DNA from: JAABYT01 sp041581935 | GTDB taxonomy: Bacteria; Pseudomonadota; Gammaproteobacteria; HK1 | Length of the DNA: 5,354 bases | Direction of reading: 5' to 3' | NCBI GenBank assembly: GCA_041581935.1 | Contig: JBFICP010000235.1 | Coordinates: 1 to 5,354 of the forward strand | Shown: positions 4,574 to 5,354 of the stretch, in pieces | How the letters are laid out: each line of letters begins with the position of its first letter | Position numbering within the stretch: position 1 is the first letter of the stretch | Made by a program: the position numbers and the translations under genes | Notes under the pieces: generated by a model | What the model saw: only the letters and a program-made list of their open reading frames with translations | Database searches by the model: none | What the model was told of the DNA's origin: nothing

Positions 4574-5354
4574 CTAGGCCTGCTCGGCCTCGGCGAGCCT
4601 CTCCTCCTTGGCCCTGTCGTTCCTGGCGAGCGCGATCTGCTCGAGATACTCGGTGGTGACCCCTCCGGTCACGTAGTCGCCGGTGAAGCACGAGGTATCG
4701 AACTCACGCAGCCGCGGGTTGCCCTTGCGCACCGCGTCGATGAGGTCCTCCACGGTTTGATAGAAAAGCCGGTCCGCGCCGATGGTCTCGGCCACCTGGT
4801 CCTCGGTGCGGTTGTGAGCGATGAGCTCGCCGACCACCGGCATATCGATGCCGTAAACGTTCTGGTAGCGCACCGGCGGCGCGGCGGACGCGAAATAGAC
4901 CTTGCGGGCGCCGGCCTCGCGGGCCATCTGGATGATCTGCGCAGACGTGGTGCCACGCACGATGGAATCGTCCACCAGCAGAACGTTCTTTCCTTCGAAC
5001 TCGAGATCGATGGCGTTGAGCTTGTGGCGTACCGAGCGCTCGCGCTCCTTCTGTCCGGGCATGATGAACGTGCGGCCGATATACCGGTTCTTGATGAAGC
5101 CTTCGCGATACTTGACGCCGAGCTTGTATGAAAGCGGCAGGGCAGCCGTTCGACTGGTGTCGGGAATCGGAATCACAACGTCGATGTCGTGGTCGGGCCA
5201 CGCCTCGAGAATTCGATCGGCGAGCCTTTCGCCCATGCGCAACCGGGCCTTGTAAACCGACACGTCGTCGATGATCGAATCCGGGCGCGCCAGATATACG
5301 TACTCGAATATGCACGGTGAATAGACCGGGTTGTCCGCGCACTGGCGCGTGTGC
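4574..5354 (-). CDS. purF: Amidophosphoribosyltransferase PurF, C-terminal part (5' end outside window)
   Basis: PurF makes 5-phosphoribosylamine from PRPP and glutamine, the first committed step of purine synthesis in the cytoplasm. The window holds the last 259 residues plus a TAG stop; the family is usually about 500 residues, so the N-terminal glutaminase domain with its catalytic cysteine lies beyond the right edge. The frame stays open to base 5353; a GTG at 5263 is an internal valine codon, not the start. Visible phosphoribosyltransferase landmarks in the fragment are DVVIPIPDTS (about 58-67), KNRYIGRTFIMPGQ (88-101) and the PRPP-binding loop VLLVDDSIVRGTT (124-136). The sequence follows the E. 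coli type closely. I see no terminator after the stop, so purF transcripts may run into the metZ riboswitch leader and end at its terminator. The purF-metZ order is common in gammaproteobacteria. Confidence 0.97.
   Translation of the reverse strand, partial: HTRQCADNPVYSPCIFEYVYLARPDSIIDDVSVYKARLRMGERLADRILEAWPDHDIDVVIPIPDTSRTAALPLSYKLGVKYREGFIKNRYIGRTFIMPGQKERERSVRHKLNAIDLEFEGKNVLLVDDSIVRGTTSAQIIQMAREAGARKVYFASAAPPVRYQNVYGIDMPVVGELIAHNRTEDQVAETIGADRLFYQTVEDLIDAVRKGNPRLREFDTSCFTGDYVTGGVTTEYLEQIALARNDRAKEERLAEAEQA

Overview
The window is a compact, GC-rich stretch of bacterial chromosome in which every supported gene lies on the minus strand, so it reads from high to low coordinates. It is most likely gammaproteobacterial. 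The order purF then metZ is typical of pseudomonads and their relatives. The class I fumarase closely resembles the single-chain Pseudomonas-type enzyme, and the PurF fragment resembles the E. coli type. The genus cannot be fixed from the sequence alone.

Layout in transcription order: (1) 5354-4574, the C-terminal half of purF, cut by the window edge. (2) 4573-4369, a regulatory leader with a sigma70-like promoter, a SAM-II riboswitch aptamer, an antiterminator and an intrinsic terminator with ten U. (3) 4368-220, a tight run of six genes: metZ (O-succinylhomoserine sulfhydrylase), class I fumarase, a GNAT acetyltransferase, msrB (methionine-R-sulfoxide reductase), a two-helix membrane protein, and dodecin. 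Most junctions are 4-bp ATGA overlaps, an 8-bp overlap or gaps of 20-41 bp, so the run looks like one operon. (4) 219-1, a downstream stretch with no convincing gene or terminator.

The most informative element is the leader. Its aptamer carries the SAM-II hallmarks: a 6-bp P1, GATTTG, GCTTGC, an ATAAAT-containing joining segment and GCTAAAGC. The GCTAAAGC that forms the 3' side of the predicted pseudoknot is perfectly complementary to GCTTTAGC in the 5' arm and loop of the terminator. This predicts a simple switch: SAM bound, pseudoknot held, terminator forms, metZ off; SAM absent, antiterminator forms, metZ on.

If the genes are co-transcribed, SAM level would gate methionine synthesis (metZ) and also methionine repair (msrB), fumarase, an acetyltransferase and a flavin-binding dodecin. 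MetZ releases succinate, and fumarase acts two TCA steps further on, which may or may not be a functional link. I see no mobile element, CRISPR array, tRNA or rRNA. Apart from the leader and the unusual operon membership, the genes are well-known families.
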